Assembly (NCBI GenBank): GCA_014879345.1
Contig: JACSSI010000298.1
Span: forward strand, 1-6,411
Origin: Anaerolineae bacterium
GTDB taxonomy: Bacteria > Chloroflexota > Anaerolineae > Promineifilales > Promineifilaceae
Reading direction: 5' to 3'
Length of the DNA stretch: 6,411 nucleotides
The stretch's first letter is position 1, and each line of letters opens with the position of its first letter. Positions 1 through 5,887 of this stretch are shown piece by piece. The notes under the pieces were generated by a model. That model did not search any database. It saw only the letters and a list, made by a program, of their open reading frames with translations, and was not told where the DNA came from. The position numbers and the translations under genes are program-made.

Positions 1-582
1 GGGGCCTTGATAGCCGTCACGCAGTTCATAATTGGTGAATGCATTGCGGTGGGCTGTTACCACGGCACGAGTGCGCTCAACTTGTGGTGAGCCGTTATTA
101 AACAAGATTCTTCTTTGGGTTTGTAATTTTATTTTCCAGGCCAGCGCCGGCAGCAGTCGACGATCCCGGAAGTAGTAGAGAAAGCGACCGGTTAAATAGG
201 AGAATAGACGTTGGTCTGCTTCATTATAATTTGGAGCCGGGCTATCAACGATGGCTAAGTAGGCTACTTTTTTTCCTTGCTGCTCTAGTTGCAGAGCCAT
301 CTCATAAGCAATCCATGCACCTGAACAGTGACCACCTAGATAATAGGGGCCTTGGGGTTGAATGCTTTGCATGGCTTCGATGTTGTGGGCAGCGATTTCT
401 TCAATAGAGGTGTGCGGGGTTTCATTTTCTGCGAGTCCGAATGGTTGGATGGCGTAAAACGGCCGTTCCTCTGGGAAATGGCTGGCAATATCACTAAACT
501 CAATCACACTAATCGTATACGGTGCCACATAAAAGAAAGGAGCCTTGTACCCTGTCGCTTTAATAGGCACAAGCACAGACCA
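1..582 (-). other. Thioesterase domain of the NRPS, partial, Cys nucleophile
   Basis: An alpha/beta-hydrolase domain that releases the finished chain by hydrolysis or cyclisation. It starts near WSVLVPIKATGYKAPFFYV (1109-1127). The nucleophile elbow reads GGHCSGAWIAYEMA (1190-1203), so the residue at the GxSxG serine position is Cys1193. The probable catalytic Asp is Asp1220 in AIVDSPAP, 27 residues later, matching the Ser80/Asp107 spacing known for the surfactin TE. The catalytic His lies beyond the left edge. Cys nucleophiles are known in a minority of NRPS TEs, the obafluorin synthetase being one I recall. Confidence 0.88.
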
Positions 583-3500
583 GTCCGATTCCCAGCTATC
601 ATCGTCAATTCTTGCCGCCAATTCAGTCACGGTCGGTGCTTCAAATAAAGTAGAAAGAAGCATACTCTTTCCAGTTCGCTGATCCAGTTTTGCAAACAGT
701 TCAAGCGCTAACAGAGAATGACCGCCAAGCTGGAAGAAATTATCATACACACTAATCGGCTTTTTATTTAAGACCTCTTCCCAAAGTGAAACCAGCATTT
801 TCTCCGTTTCCGTACGGGGAGCGGTAAAAGATTCAGCAGATTGCTCGATAGCAGGTTCTGGCAAAGAACGGAAATCAATTTTGCCATTCGGTGTTAAGGG
901 TATCTTATCCAAAATGGTAAATGAAGCCGGAATCATAAAACGTGGCAGTTTTCCCTTGCAAAACTCTCGCATTTCTTCTGCGCTAACCACTGATTCGGAA
1001 TCTTGCAGAACAAGATAAGCCACCAACATTTGAGAATCCATATCAGCTTCATGGGTGACAACAATACTCTTTTTTACCGAAGGATGATGCCCCAAGGTCG
1101 CCTCAATTTCACGCGGTTCAATGCGATATCCACGAATCTTGATTTGCCGATCTTTCCGTCCCACAATATCAACCGTACCATCATACCGATAGCGTCCCAG
1201 ATCACCCGTTTTATAGAGCATATCGTTGTCCAGGTTCGTAATTGGGTTACGAATAAAACGTTCTTGTGTCAATGCGGCATCTCGTAAATAACCTTTCGCC
1301 AAATAAGGTGTCCGGATATGAATTTCACCCAATTCCCGGATGCCAGCCATTTCTTCCTTTGCATTTAAAATGAGAAGTTGGGCATCAGAAATGCCGCGCC
1401 CAAGTGGAATGCGCTCTAAAGCAGGTGTTTTCACTTTTTCGGTTGCTTCAAAAGAAGGGACGATGAAATAACTCATTGCCTGAGGTGTTTCCGTAGCCCC
1501 GTAGAAATTGACACATGTGACTTGTGGCGCAACGGCTCGAAGCCGTTCAACACTGTGTTTGGCTAACACATCACCCCCAAAAAATGCCAGACGCAATGAA
1601 GGTAAACTCACACCCTCACCGTTTAATTGATAGTGCATGGTCAGTGCCTGACTTATTGCCGGTGTTAAATGGGTAACGCTAATATCCTGCGCTTTAAACC
1701 ATTGAGCTAAACTGCCGGGTTGCAGCATTTCTTCTTGAACAGGAATTAGCAAGGTTGCACCCAGGCAAAGTGGTGTAAAAATATCGCGCAGCAATGGATC
1801 GTGGCCAAGCCCAGAAAGCAAACTGAAGCGATCTGTGCTTACAAAGCCAAAGGTTTCTATATGCCACTTAAAGAAATGTGTGAGTGACTTATGTGGCCCA
1901 AGAACGCCTTTTGGCTGCCCAGTGGAACCAGATGTGAAGGCGATGTATGCCAGGTCATCCCCTGCCAGATCAATAGCTGGCATCGTTATTGGATAGGCTG
2001 TTAGCAGGTTGTTTCCCGCCAGATTTTTCAGGCGGGGCAGGGTTATCTGACAGCAAATATTATGCTCTTTGAGATGTGCTTCAAGTTCTGGTGGTAATGG
2101 ACCTGCTGCCTCTAGTTGAATAAATCCCCGAGGTTGAGATAGCTCAATATAGTTTATTAACCGTTGTGCGGGATAATCTGGGTCTAATATCACAAATGCT
2201 GCCCCTGCCTTGAGAACCCCAAGAAGTGCCCAAACCAAAGAAGCAGAACGATGTGCATAGATTGGCACGACATCTTGTGGTTGAATGCCCGCCTGAATCA
2301 GGTGATGGGCAAGTTGATTGCTTCGTGTCTCCAATTCTTGATATGTCCAGCTATCTTGAGCGTCCATAACTGCGATGTTCTGTGGAAACTGGGCTGCTTG
2401 TTGTGAGGCAAGTTCATGTATGGCTTCTTGCCATTCAGATTGCAGGCTCATTTTGGGATTTGGCAGGACATTTTGAGCGTGGTTAGTTACTAAGGTGTAG
2501 TCATTAATTGTCTTATCTGGAGACTCAATAATTTGTGCTAAGAGGCTGAGGTATTGGGCTAAAAACTCTTCCATCGATTCTGAAGCGAATAAATCTGCAT
2601 TATAAACCAGAGAAAGATCGATATCTTCGCCACGATTGTAGAGGTATAGTGTCAGATCGAATTTTGAGTCTTCTTGGGGATTATGAAGGTCTTCTATTTC
2701 AATTCCGGGTAGTTTAACAACTTCCACGTTTTGATTAAACATGTTAAAGAGGACTTGAAATACAGGTGTCCTACTCAGGTCTCGTTCAGGTTGTATTTCT
2801 TCCAATAGTTTTTCGTACGGGATGTTTTGATTAGCGTAGGCATCTAGGCATACTTTTTGTATGCGTTTAAGCAGGTTGTTGAAGCTGGGAGCCCCAGAAA
2901 GGTCTGTCCGCAATGCCAATGTATTTAAAAACACGCCAATGATTGGTTCTAGCTCTGTGTTTTCTCGACCAGCAATAGGGGAGCCTATGATGATATCTTC
3001 TTGCCCAGATATGCGATATAACATGGTGGTGAATGTAGCCAACAGTAACATGAATAAAGTGGTGCCTTGCTGCTGTGCGAGCTGATTCAAGGCTCTTGTC
3101 TCTGCTTGTGACAAGATATGATTTACTTGTCCACCACGATAGGTCTGGATATTTGGACGTTGGAAATCTGCAGGTAGTTCTAGAAGTGGTAGTTTTCCTT
3201 TAAGTTGTTCCTTCCAGTAAGCTAGTTCGGTGTTGAGTTGGTCTGTGTCTAGGGTGTTTTGCTGCCAGGCGGCAAAGTCAGCATATTGAATGGTTAGGTC
3301 TGGTAAGGGGGATGTTTCTTCTTTGATAAAAGCCTGATAGTGCATGACTAATTCTTTTTGGAAGATTTGAAATGACCAGGCATCTGAGGCAATATGGTGC
3401 ATGTTCCAGAGGAAGTGATGATCTTCTTCTGTTATCCGTATTAGTCTTGCTTTGAGTAATAAATCACGGCTGAGGTCGAATGTTTTTTGAGATTCTTCCT

Positions 3501-3903
3501 GGAATATTCGCTGCGCTTCAGCTTTACGTTTTTCTGGTGGAAATGCGCTAATATCGTCGAAGGGCAATGTGTATGATTGAAAAGGTGTGATTACCTGGTA
3601 GGGTCGTCCGGAAACGGCCGTGAATGTGGTGCGAAGTGAGTCGTGACGGCGAAATATCTCACTGATACTTTTTTCAAATGCCGCAATGTTTAAGGGGCCA
3701 ATGAGACGGACTGCCCCAAAAATATTATAAGTTGGGGTGTTTGGCGTTAGTTTATCCAGGAACCACAGGCGTTGTTGTGCGTATGAAAGGGGGATGGGTT
3801 TAGTCCGATCACATGCAGGTATCCGTGGTTCGATTTCAATATCTAGTCCTTCTTCTTCTAAGAGGAGTTCAAGTAATGATTGGCGGTCTGATGCCTGGCC
3901 CAT
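1..3903 (-). CDS. Nonribosomal peptide synthetase, single module C-A-PCP-TE, 3' end beyond window
   Basis: The gene would make a peptide or amide by condensing an upstream acyl or peptidyl donor with one amino acid that it activates itself, then releasing the product. Reading the minus strand from ATG at 3903 gives 1301 uninterrupted residues to the left edge. The order is condensation (about 37-470), adenylation (about 495-1010), carrier (about 1028-1100) and thioesterase (about 1108 onward, cut off). The start is supported by AAGGAA at 3911-3916, seven bases upstream, and by a short Glu/Leu-rich leader (LLELLLEEEGLD) before the first C motif LSYAQQRLWFL, as is usual in stand-alone modules. 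The gene diverges from the lipoprotein gene and has no upstream NRPS partner here, so it is probably the first gene of its transcript, with any partners past the left edge. About 100 TE residues are missing. The product cannot be named. Confidence 0.95.
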   Translation of the reverse strand, partial: MGQASDRQSLLELLLEEEGLDIEIEPRIPACDRTKPIPLSYAQQRLWFLDKLTPNTPTYNIFGAVRLIGPLNIAAFEKSISEIFRRHDSLRTTFTAVSGRPYQVITPFQSYTLPFDDISAFPPEKRKAEAQRIFQEESQKTFDLSRDLLLKARLIRITEEDHHFLWNMHHIASDAWSFQIFQKELVMHYQAFIKEETSPLPDLTIQYADFAAWQQNTLDTDQLNTELAYWKEQLKGKLPLLELPADFQRPNIQTYRGGQVNHILSQAETRALNQLAQQQGTTLFMLLLATFTTMLYRISGQEDIIIGSPIAGRENTELEPIIGVFLNTLALRTDLSGAPSFNNLLKRIQKVCLDAYANQNIPYEKLLEEIQPERDLSRTPVFQVLFNMFNQNVEVVKLPGIEIEDLHNPQEDSKFDLTLYLYNRGEDIDLSLVYNADLFASESMEEFLAQYLSLLAQIIESPDKTINDYTLVTNHAQNVLPNPKMSLQSEWQEAIHELASQQAAQFPQNIAVMDAQDSWTYQELETRSNQLAHHLIQAGIQPQDVVPIYAHRSASLVWALLGVLKAGAAFVILDPDYPAQRLINYIELSQPRGFIQLEAAGPLPPELEAHLKEHNICCQITLPRLKNLAGNNLLTAYPITMPAIDLAGDDLAYIAFTSGSTGQPKGVLGPHKSLTHFFKWHIETFGFVSTDRFSLLSGLGHDPLLRDIFTPLCLGATLLIPVQEEMLQPGSLAQWFKAQDISVTHLTPAISQALTMHYQLNGEGVSLPSLRLAFFGGDVLAKHSVERLRAVAPQVTCVNFYGATETPQAMSYFIVPSFEATEKVKTPALERIPLGRGISDAQLLILNAKEEMAGIRELGEIHIRTPYLAKGYLRDAALTQERFIRNPITNLDNDMLYKTGDLGRYRYDGTVDIVGRKDRQIKIRGYRIEPREIEATLGHHPSVKKSIVVTHEADMDSQMLVAYLVLQDSESVVSAEEMREFCKGKLPRFMIPASFTILDKIPLTPNGKIDFRSLPEPAIEQSAESFTAPRTETEKMLVSLWEEVLNKKPISVYDNFFQLGGHSLLALELFAKLDQRTGKSMLLSTLFEAPTVTELAARIDDDSWESDWSVLVPIKATGYKAPFFYVAPYTISVIEFSDIASHFPEERPFYAIQPFGLAENETPHTSIEEIAAHNIEAMQSIQPQGPYYLGGHCSGAWIAYEMALQLEQQGKKVAYLAIVDSPAPNYNEADQRLFSYLTGRFLYYFRDRRLLPALAWKIKLQTQRRILFNNGSPQVERTRAVVTAHRNAFTNYELRDGYQGP
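604..822 (-). other. Peptidyl carrier domain of the NRPS (residues about 1028-1100)
   Basis: This is the phosphopantetheine-bearing carrier. The motif DNFFQLGGHSLLALEL (1054-1069) contains the attachment Ser at residue 1063, whose codon lies at 715-717. It begins about 20 residues after the A10 lysine and is followed by a normal helix-rich end (STLFEAPTVTELAARI). It must be modified by a phosphopantetheinyl transferase, and none is encoded in this window. Confidence 0.94.
874..2421 (-). other. Adenylation domain of the NRPS (residues about 495-1010)
   Basis: This domain activates an amino acid as an adenylate with ATP and loads it on the carrier. Visible core motifs are A1 WTYQEL (519-524), A2 LKAGAAFVILDPDYP (564-578), A3 FTSGSTGQPKGV (656-667) and A5 NFYGATETPQ (799-808). 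A6 is ELGEIHI (857-863), A7 YKTGDLGRY (897-905), A8 GRKDRQIKIRGYRIEPREIE (915-934), and A10 TPNGKID with the catalytic Lys at 1008. A4 is atypical: GLGHDPLLRDIFTPL in place of an FDxSxxE-type stretch. Hand alignment to GrsA suggests a pocket of Asp702, Pro703, Arg706, His745, Phe, Gly, Phe800, Gln808 and Ala809. I do not recognise this code, so no substrate is proposed. Confidence 0.93.
2494..3795 (-). other. Condensation domain of the NRPS (residues about 37-470)
   Basis: This domain catalyses amide bond formation between the donor on an upstream carrier and the aminoacyl group on this module's carrier. The motifs appear in the expected order. C1 is LSYAQQRLWFL (39-49) and C2 is RRHDSLRTTF (85-94). 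C3 is MHHIASDAWS (168-177), with the catalytic second His at 170 and Asp at 174. C4 is YADFAAWQ (207-214), C5 is IGVFLNTLALR (322-332), and C6/C7 run from NIPYEKL to RDLSRTPVFQV (360-384). The pattern resembles an LCL domain by eye, but a starter C domain is not excluded. The Gly normally following Asp in HHxxxDG is Ala175. Confidence 0.93.
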
Positions 3904-3910
3904 AAGTTGT

Positions 3911-3916
3911 TTCCTT
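3911..3916 (-). promoter_or_regulatory. Ribosome-binding site of the NRPS gene
   Basis: The minus strand reads AAGGAA, seven bases before the ATG at 3903. It supports the chosen start, and no upstream in-frame start has comparable support. Confidence 0.7.
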
Positions 3917-4096
3917 AATATTTATAATCGTGGATTTATTTATTGTACCCGATACGTGTACCTGTTTTGGTTTAACAGTTTTAGGTTTATTTGGATTGTT
4001 GGTGGTTTGGAATGCAGGGTATGAGGATACTTACTACCCTCTTTAATCAATCACAATTTATCTGTATGTTCAACCATTTTTAATTCTACTATGCTT

Positions 4097-4125
4097 TTTA
4101 TAGTCCACTATGGTAGTTATTTCAA
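4097..4125 (-). promoter_or_regulatory. Probable sigma-70-like promoter for the NRPS gene, with internal dyad
   Basis: The minus strand shows TTGAAA (4125-4120), a 17-base spacer and TATAAA (4102-4097). That is a near-consensus -35/-10 pair pointing at the NRPS gene. Transcription would begin near 4090, leaving a leader of about 185 bases. The dyad ATAGT-CC-ACTAT (4100-4111) covers the -10 element and the spacer. A second dyad, ACTA-TGG-TAGT (4107-4117), overlaps it, which is a position where a repressor could block polymerase. The promoter is inferred from sequence only, in an A/T-rich region where chance matches are common. Confidence 0.42.
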
Positions 4126-4242
4126 CATCTTGTCAGTTTTTGTGTCAAAGAAAAATGGTACTGTGAAAATGTTTCATTGAATCTAACGATAATGGGGGGA
4201 GGGTTTATCTAGCGTGATGCTGGTGTGTCGATGATACCCGCC

Positions 4243-4289
4243 ATTTCGTAATAGCTGTGTAAGCTCTACCACATTATTCCGTAATAACT
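4243..4289 (+). repeat. Pair of 14-base direct repeats upstream of the lipoprotein gene
   Basis: ATTTCGTAATAGCT (4243-4256) and ATTCCGTAATAACT (4276-4289) differ at two positions. Their starts are 33 bases apart, about three helical turns. They lie roughly 65-110 bases before the lipoprotein start, so a tandem regulator site is possible. They could equally be the remnant of something coding: the opposite strand reads LLRNN and LLRNG eleven residues apart. Confidence 0.3.
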
Positions 4290-4344
4290 TGTCGGTAAAC
4301 TCTTCTTCGTGCAGCAAAACGCTGCTAACTTTATAAAAATTGCA

Positions 4345-4351
4345 AGAGGAG
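4345..4351 (+). promoter_or_regulatory. Ribosome-binding site deciding the lipoprotein start
   Basis: AGAGGAG lies three bases before the ATG at 4355 but nine bases before the in-frame ATG at 4361. The second ATG has normal spacing and gives a classic MKK lipoprotein signal peptide. Translation therefore probably starts at 4361, two residues inside the longest open frame. Confidence 0.6.
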
Positions 4352-4354
4352 TAA

Positions 4355-5143
4355 ATGATTATGAAAAAGTCGACTGTGTTTTTGATGATGTTACTGGGTA
4401 TTTTTGTGTTGGCGGCGTGTAGTTCGACGCAGGCTGTGGAAAATGGGGGAGAAACGGCCGTTATGCCCGAAAAATCCGACGACATGATGGTGGACGACAT
4501 GGCTGAAAGCGAGGATGCCATGTCCGATGACAAAGATGACATGATGGCTGAAAGCGAACACGACACAGACATGGCCGAAGAAACGATGACTGACGACGCA
4601 ATGGCTGATGACAGTATGAGCGAAGATGCCATGTCTGATGACGCCATGTCCGATGACGCCATGTCTGATGACACCATGTCCGATGACAAAGATGACATGA
4701 TGATGGAGCTTCCCGCCTGGCAAACCATCGCCCTCACCAACGCTGCCACCGGCGAAACCTTCACCCTGGCCGATTTTGCAGGGAAAACAGTCTTTGTGGA
4801 GCCAATGGCTACTTGGTGTACCAACTGCCGCAGCCAGCTCACCAACGTGCGCGAAGCCCGCAGCCAGTTTGGCGATGAGGTTGTCTTCGTGGGGCTAAGT
4901 CTGGAAACCAATATCAGCGATGAGGAACTGGCCGCTTACCAAAGCAATGAAGGCTTCGACTGGACATTTGCTGTCATGTCGCCTGAACTGCTGCAATCTT
5001 TAGCCGATACCTTTGGCCGCAGTATCACCTCCGCCCCGTCCACCCCTCATTTCATCATCCGGCCGGATGGCAGTTACACAGAACTCGTCACCGGCATTGA
5101 CACGCCAGATGTGCTTGTGCAGCAAATTCAGGCAGTTCAATAA
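4355..5143 (+). CDS. Thioredoxin-fold (TlpA/ResA-like) lipoprotein with acidic Met-rich linker
   Basis: Probably an extracytoplasmic, membrane-anchored thiol-disulfide oxidoreductase. Numbered from 4355 it has 262 residues, but the ribosome-binding site favours a start at 4361. Residues 3-21 form a lipoprotein signal peptide ending in the lipobox LAAC, with lipidation expected at Cys22. Residues 37-117 are low complexity, rich in Asp, Glu, Ser, Ala and Met (18 Met), and include a strict five-residue repeat of the AMSDD type. The thioredoxin domain spans about 121-262: TLADFAGKTVFVEPMATWCTNC carries the redox pair Cys155/Cys158. SAPSTPHFIIRPDG (226-239) covers the cis-proline region, with an unusual extra Pro. 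The gene is followed 70 bases later by ccdA, its likely electron donor. The target is unknown: apocytochrome c, copper-site cysteines and general disulfide reduction are all possible. Confidence 0.9.
   Translation: MIMKKSTVFLMMLLGIFVLAACSSTQAVENGGETAVMPEKSDDMMVDDMAESEDAMSDDKDDMMAESEHDTDMAEETMTDDAMADDSMSEDAMSDDAMSDDAMSDDTMSDDKDDMMMELPAWQTIALTNAATGETFTLADFAGKTVFVEPMATWCTNCRSQLTNVREARSQFGDEVVFVGLSLETNISDEELAAYQSNEGFDWTFAVMSPELLQSLADTFGRSITSAPSTPHFIIRPDGSYTELVTGIDTPDVLVQQIQAVQ
4628..4687 (+). repeat. Four tandem 15-bp coding repeats (AMSDD units)
   Basis: Four consecutive 15-base units of the form (G/A)CCATGTC(T/C)GATGAC lie in the lipoprotein linker and encode AMSDD, AMSDD, AMSDD and TMSDD. The variable Ser codon base alternates T, C, T, C, which suggests a 30-base unit was duplicated. 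Copy-number change would lengthen or shorten the linker without a frameshift. Confidence 0.85.
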
Positions 5144-5148
5144 TAAAA

Positions 5149-5211
5149 ACGAAAGATTAAAGATTGAAGACTTGCCGGTCTCCAATCTTTAATCTTTAAT
5201 CTTTAATCTTG
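5149..5211. repeat. AAAGATT heptad repeat with long hairpin, between the lipoprotein gene and ccdA
   Basis: ACGAAAGATT begins six bases after the lipoprotein stop. The left arm (5152-5171) has two AAAGATT heptads plus GAAGAC. It pairs with 5178-5197 over 20 base pairs with a single mismatch, around the six-base loop TTGCCG. The right side continues in AATCTTT heptads (5184-5190, 5191-5197, 5198-5204) and ends in AATCTTG at 5211, two bases before the ccdA ATG. In RNA this would be a stable stem that could act as a partial terminator, an mRNA 3'-end protector or a leader structure for ccdA. No uridine run typical of an intrinsic terminator follows it. Confidence 0.85.
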
Positions 5212-5213
5212 TT

Positions 5214-5882
5214 ATGAATCAATTACTCGAAGCATTTATTCTGGGCAATACGGCTATTCTCACCAACGTCTGTATTTTGCCTTTGTACCCTGGTCTGATT
5301 GCGTTTATGGCGGGCAACGCCGCCAATGAACGAGCGCGTAAGGCGACCAAGTGGCTGGGTTTGCTGGTTTTATTAGGGGTGCTAACACTGATGACTGTCG
5401 TTGGCGCGTTGCTCTATGTTTTCCAGCAATCATTTGGCGCTATTTTTCCGGTGCTGCTGCCTTCCATTTATGGCATCATCATTCTCTTGGGGTTGCTCAT
5501 GTTGACCGGCCGTAATCCGTTCAATCGCTTGAGTACCGTGCAAATGCCTGCCTTGCGTAATCCGTATGTAGGTGCTTACGTCTATGGCTTGCTTTTGGGG
5601 CCGATGACGCTACCTTGCGCTGGCCCTATCATTTTGAGCGCCTTTTTGCTCGGTGCGAATAGTTTCACCGATTTGGCAGATGGTTTACTCTACTTTTTTG
5701 CGTTTGGGCTGGGGTTTGGCTGGCCGTTGGTGATGCTGCCGCTGTTGGCGGCTCCTTTGCAGCGCCGTTTCACTGGCTGGACGACCGGTAATTATAAGTT
5801 GCTTACACGACTTTCCGGGGTACTGCTGGTGGGGATTGGGCTGCTGGGCATTTATGTGGATTTGCTGCCGATGTTTGTATGA
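5214..5882 (+). CDS. ccdA: CcdA/DsbD-type membrane thiol-disulfide electron transporter
   Basis: This protein carries reducing equivalents from cytoplasmic thioredoxin across the membrane to extracytoplasmic thioredoxin-like proteins. The 222-residue length fits a stand-alone CcdA with six membrane segments, roughly at 8-34, 46-70, 77-98, 118-147, 153-180 and 197-220. The two family signatures are present: NVCILPLYPGLIAFMAG with Cys20 in the first segment, and LGPMTLPCAGPIILSAF with Cys135 in the fourth. These cysteines form the working disulfide. The gene lies 70 bases after the thioredoxin lipoprotein on the same strand, so the two probably act as donor and acceptor. The start at 5214 is required to keep Cys20, since an in-frame stop lies just upstream at 5190. 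It has no Shine-Dalgarno sequence, because the leader is AATCTTT repeat. Whether it serves cytochrome c maturation cannot be told here. Confidence 0.93.
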   Translation: MNQLLEAFILGNTAILTNVCILPLYPGLIAFMAGNAANERARKATKWLGLLVLLGVLTLMTVVGALLYVFQQSFGAIFPVLLPSIYGIIILLGLLMLTGRNPFNRLSTVQMPALRNPYVGAYVYGLLLGPMTLPCAGPIILSAFLLGANSFTDLADGLLYFFAFGLGFGWPLVMLPLLAAPLQRRFTGWTTGNYKLLTRLSGVLLVGIGLLGIYVDLLPMFV

Positions 5883-5887
5883 GGGTG

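Larger units (their letters stand above)
3904..4354. other. Divergent intergenic region between the NRPS and lipoprotein genes
   Basis: This A/T-rich spacer separates two divergently transcribed genes. It holds the two ribosome-binding sites, the NRPS promoter candidate at 4097-4125 and the direct-repeat pair at 4243-4289. It also has a small hairpin candidate, AGGGTA (4016-4021) with TACCCT (4035-4040), which would lie in the NRPS leader. On the plus strand GATAAT at 4188-4193 could be a -10 element for the lipoprotein gene, but I find no convincing -35 for it. I see no complete gene, RNA gene or mobile-element end. Confidence 0.6.

Noticed and set aside
352..648. Plus-strand open frame within the NRPS thioesterase/carrier region
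   Set aside because: It lies wholly opposite well-conserved NRPS coding sequence and shows no recognisable domain. The same applies to the plus-strand frames at 1003-1287 and 2861-3085; the one at 3737-4024 overlaps the NRPS start and runs into the spacer, also with no recognisable domain.
3921..3947. TATAAA or TACAAT as -10 elements close to the NRPS start
   Set aside because: The first is too close to the ribosome-binding site, and the second has no acceptable -35 at 16-18 bases.
4332..4337. TATAAA as -10 box for the lipoprotein gene
   Set aside because: A start of transcription about ten bases downstream would fall on the ribosome-binding site, and no -35 lies at a proper distance.
4628..4687. 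CRISPR-like or minisatellite noncoding array
   Set aside because: The 15-base units are contiguous, without spacers, and remain in frame with the lipoprotein linker.
4183..4911. Long minus-strand open frame opposite the lipoprotein gene
   Set aside because: Most of it is the antisense of the Asp/Met/Ser repeat and gives a low-complexity Ser/Met string. The opposite frame has a signal peptide, lipobox and WCTNC motif and is clearly the real gene.
5214..5882. ccdA as a mobile cassette flanked by terminal repeats
   Set aside because: The flanking repeats are short heptad runs in direct orientation, with no transposase, target duplication or element ends. ccdA also has a natural functional partner just upstream.
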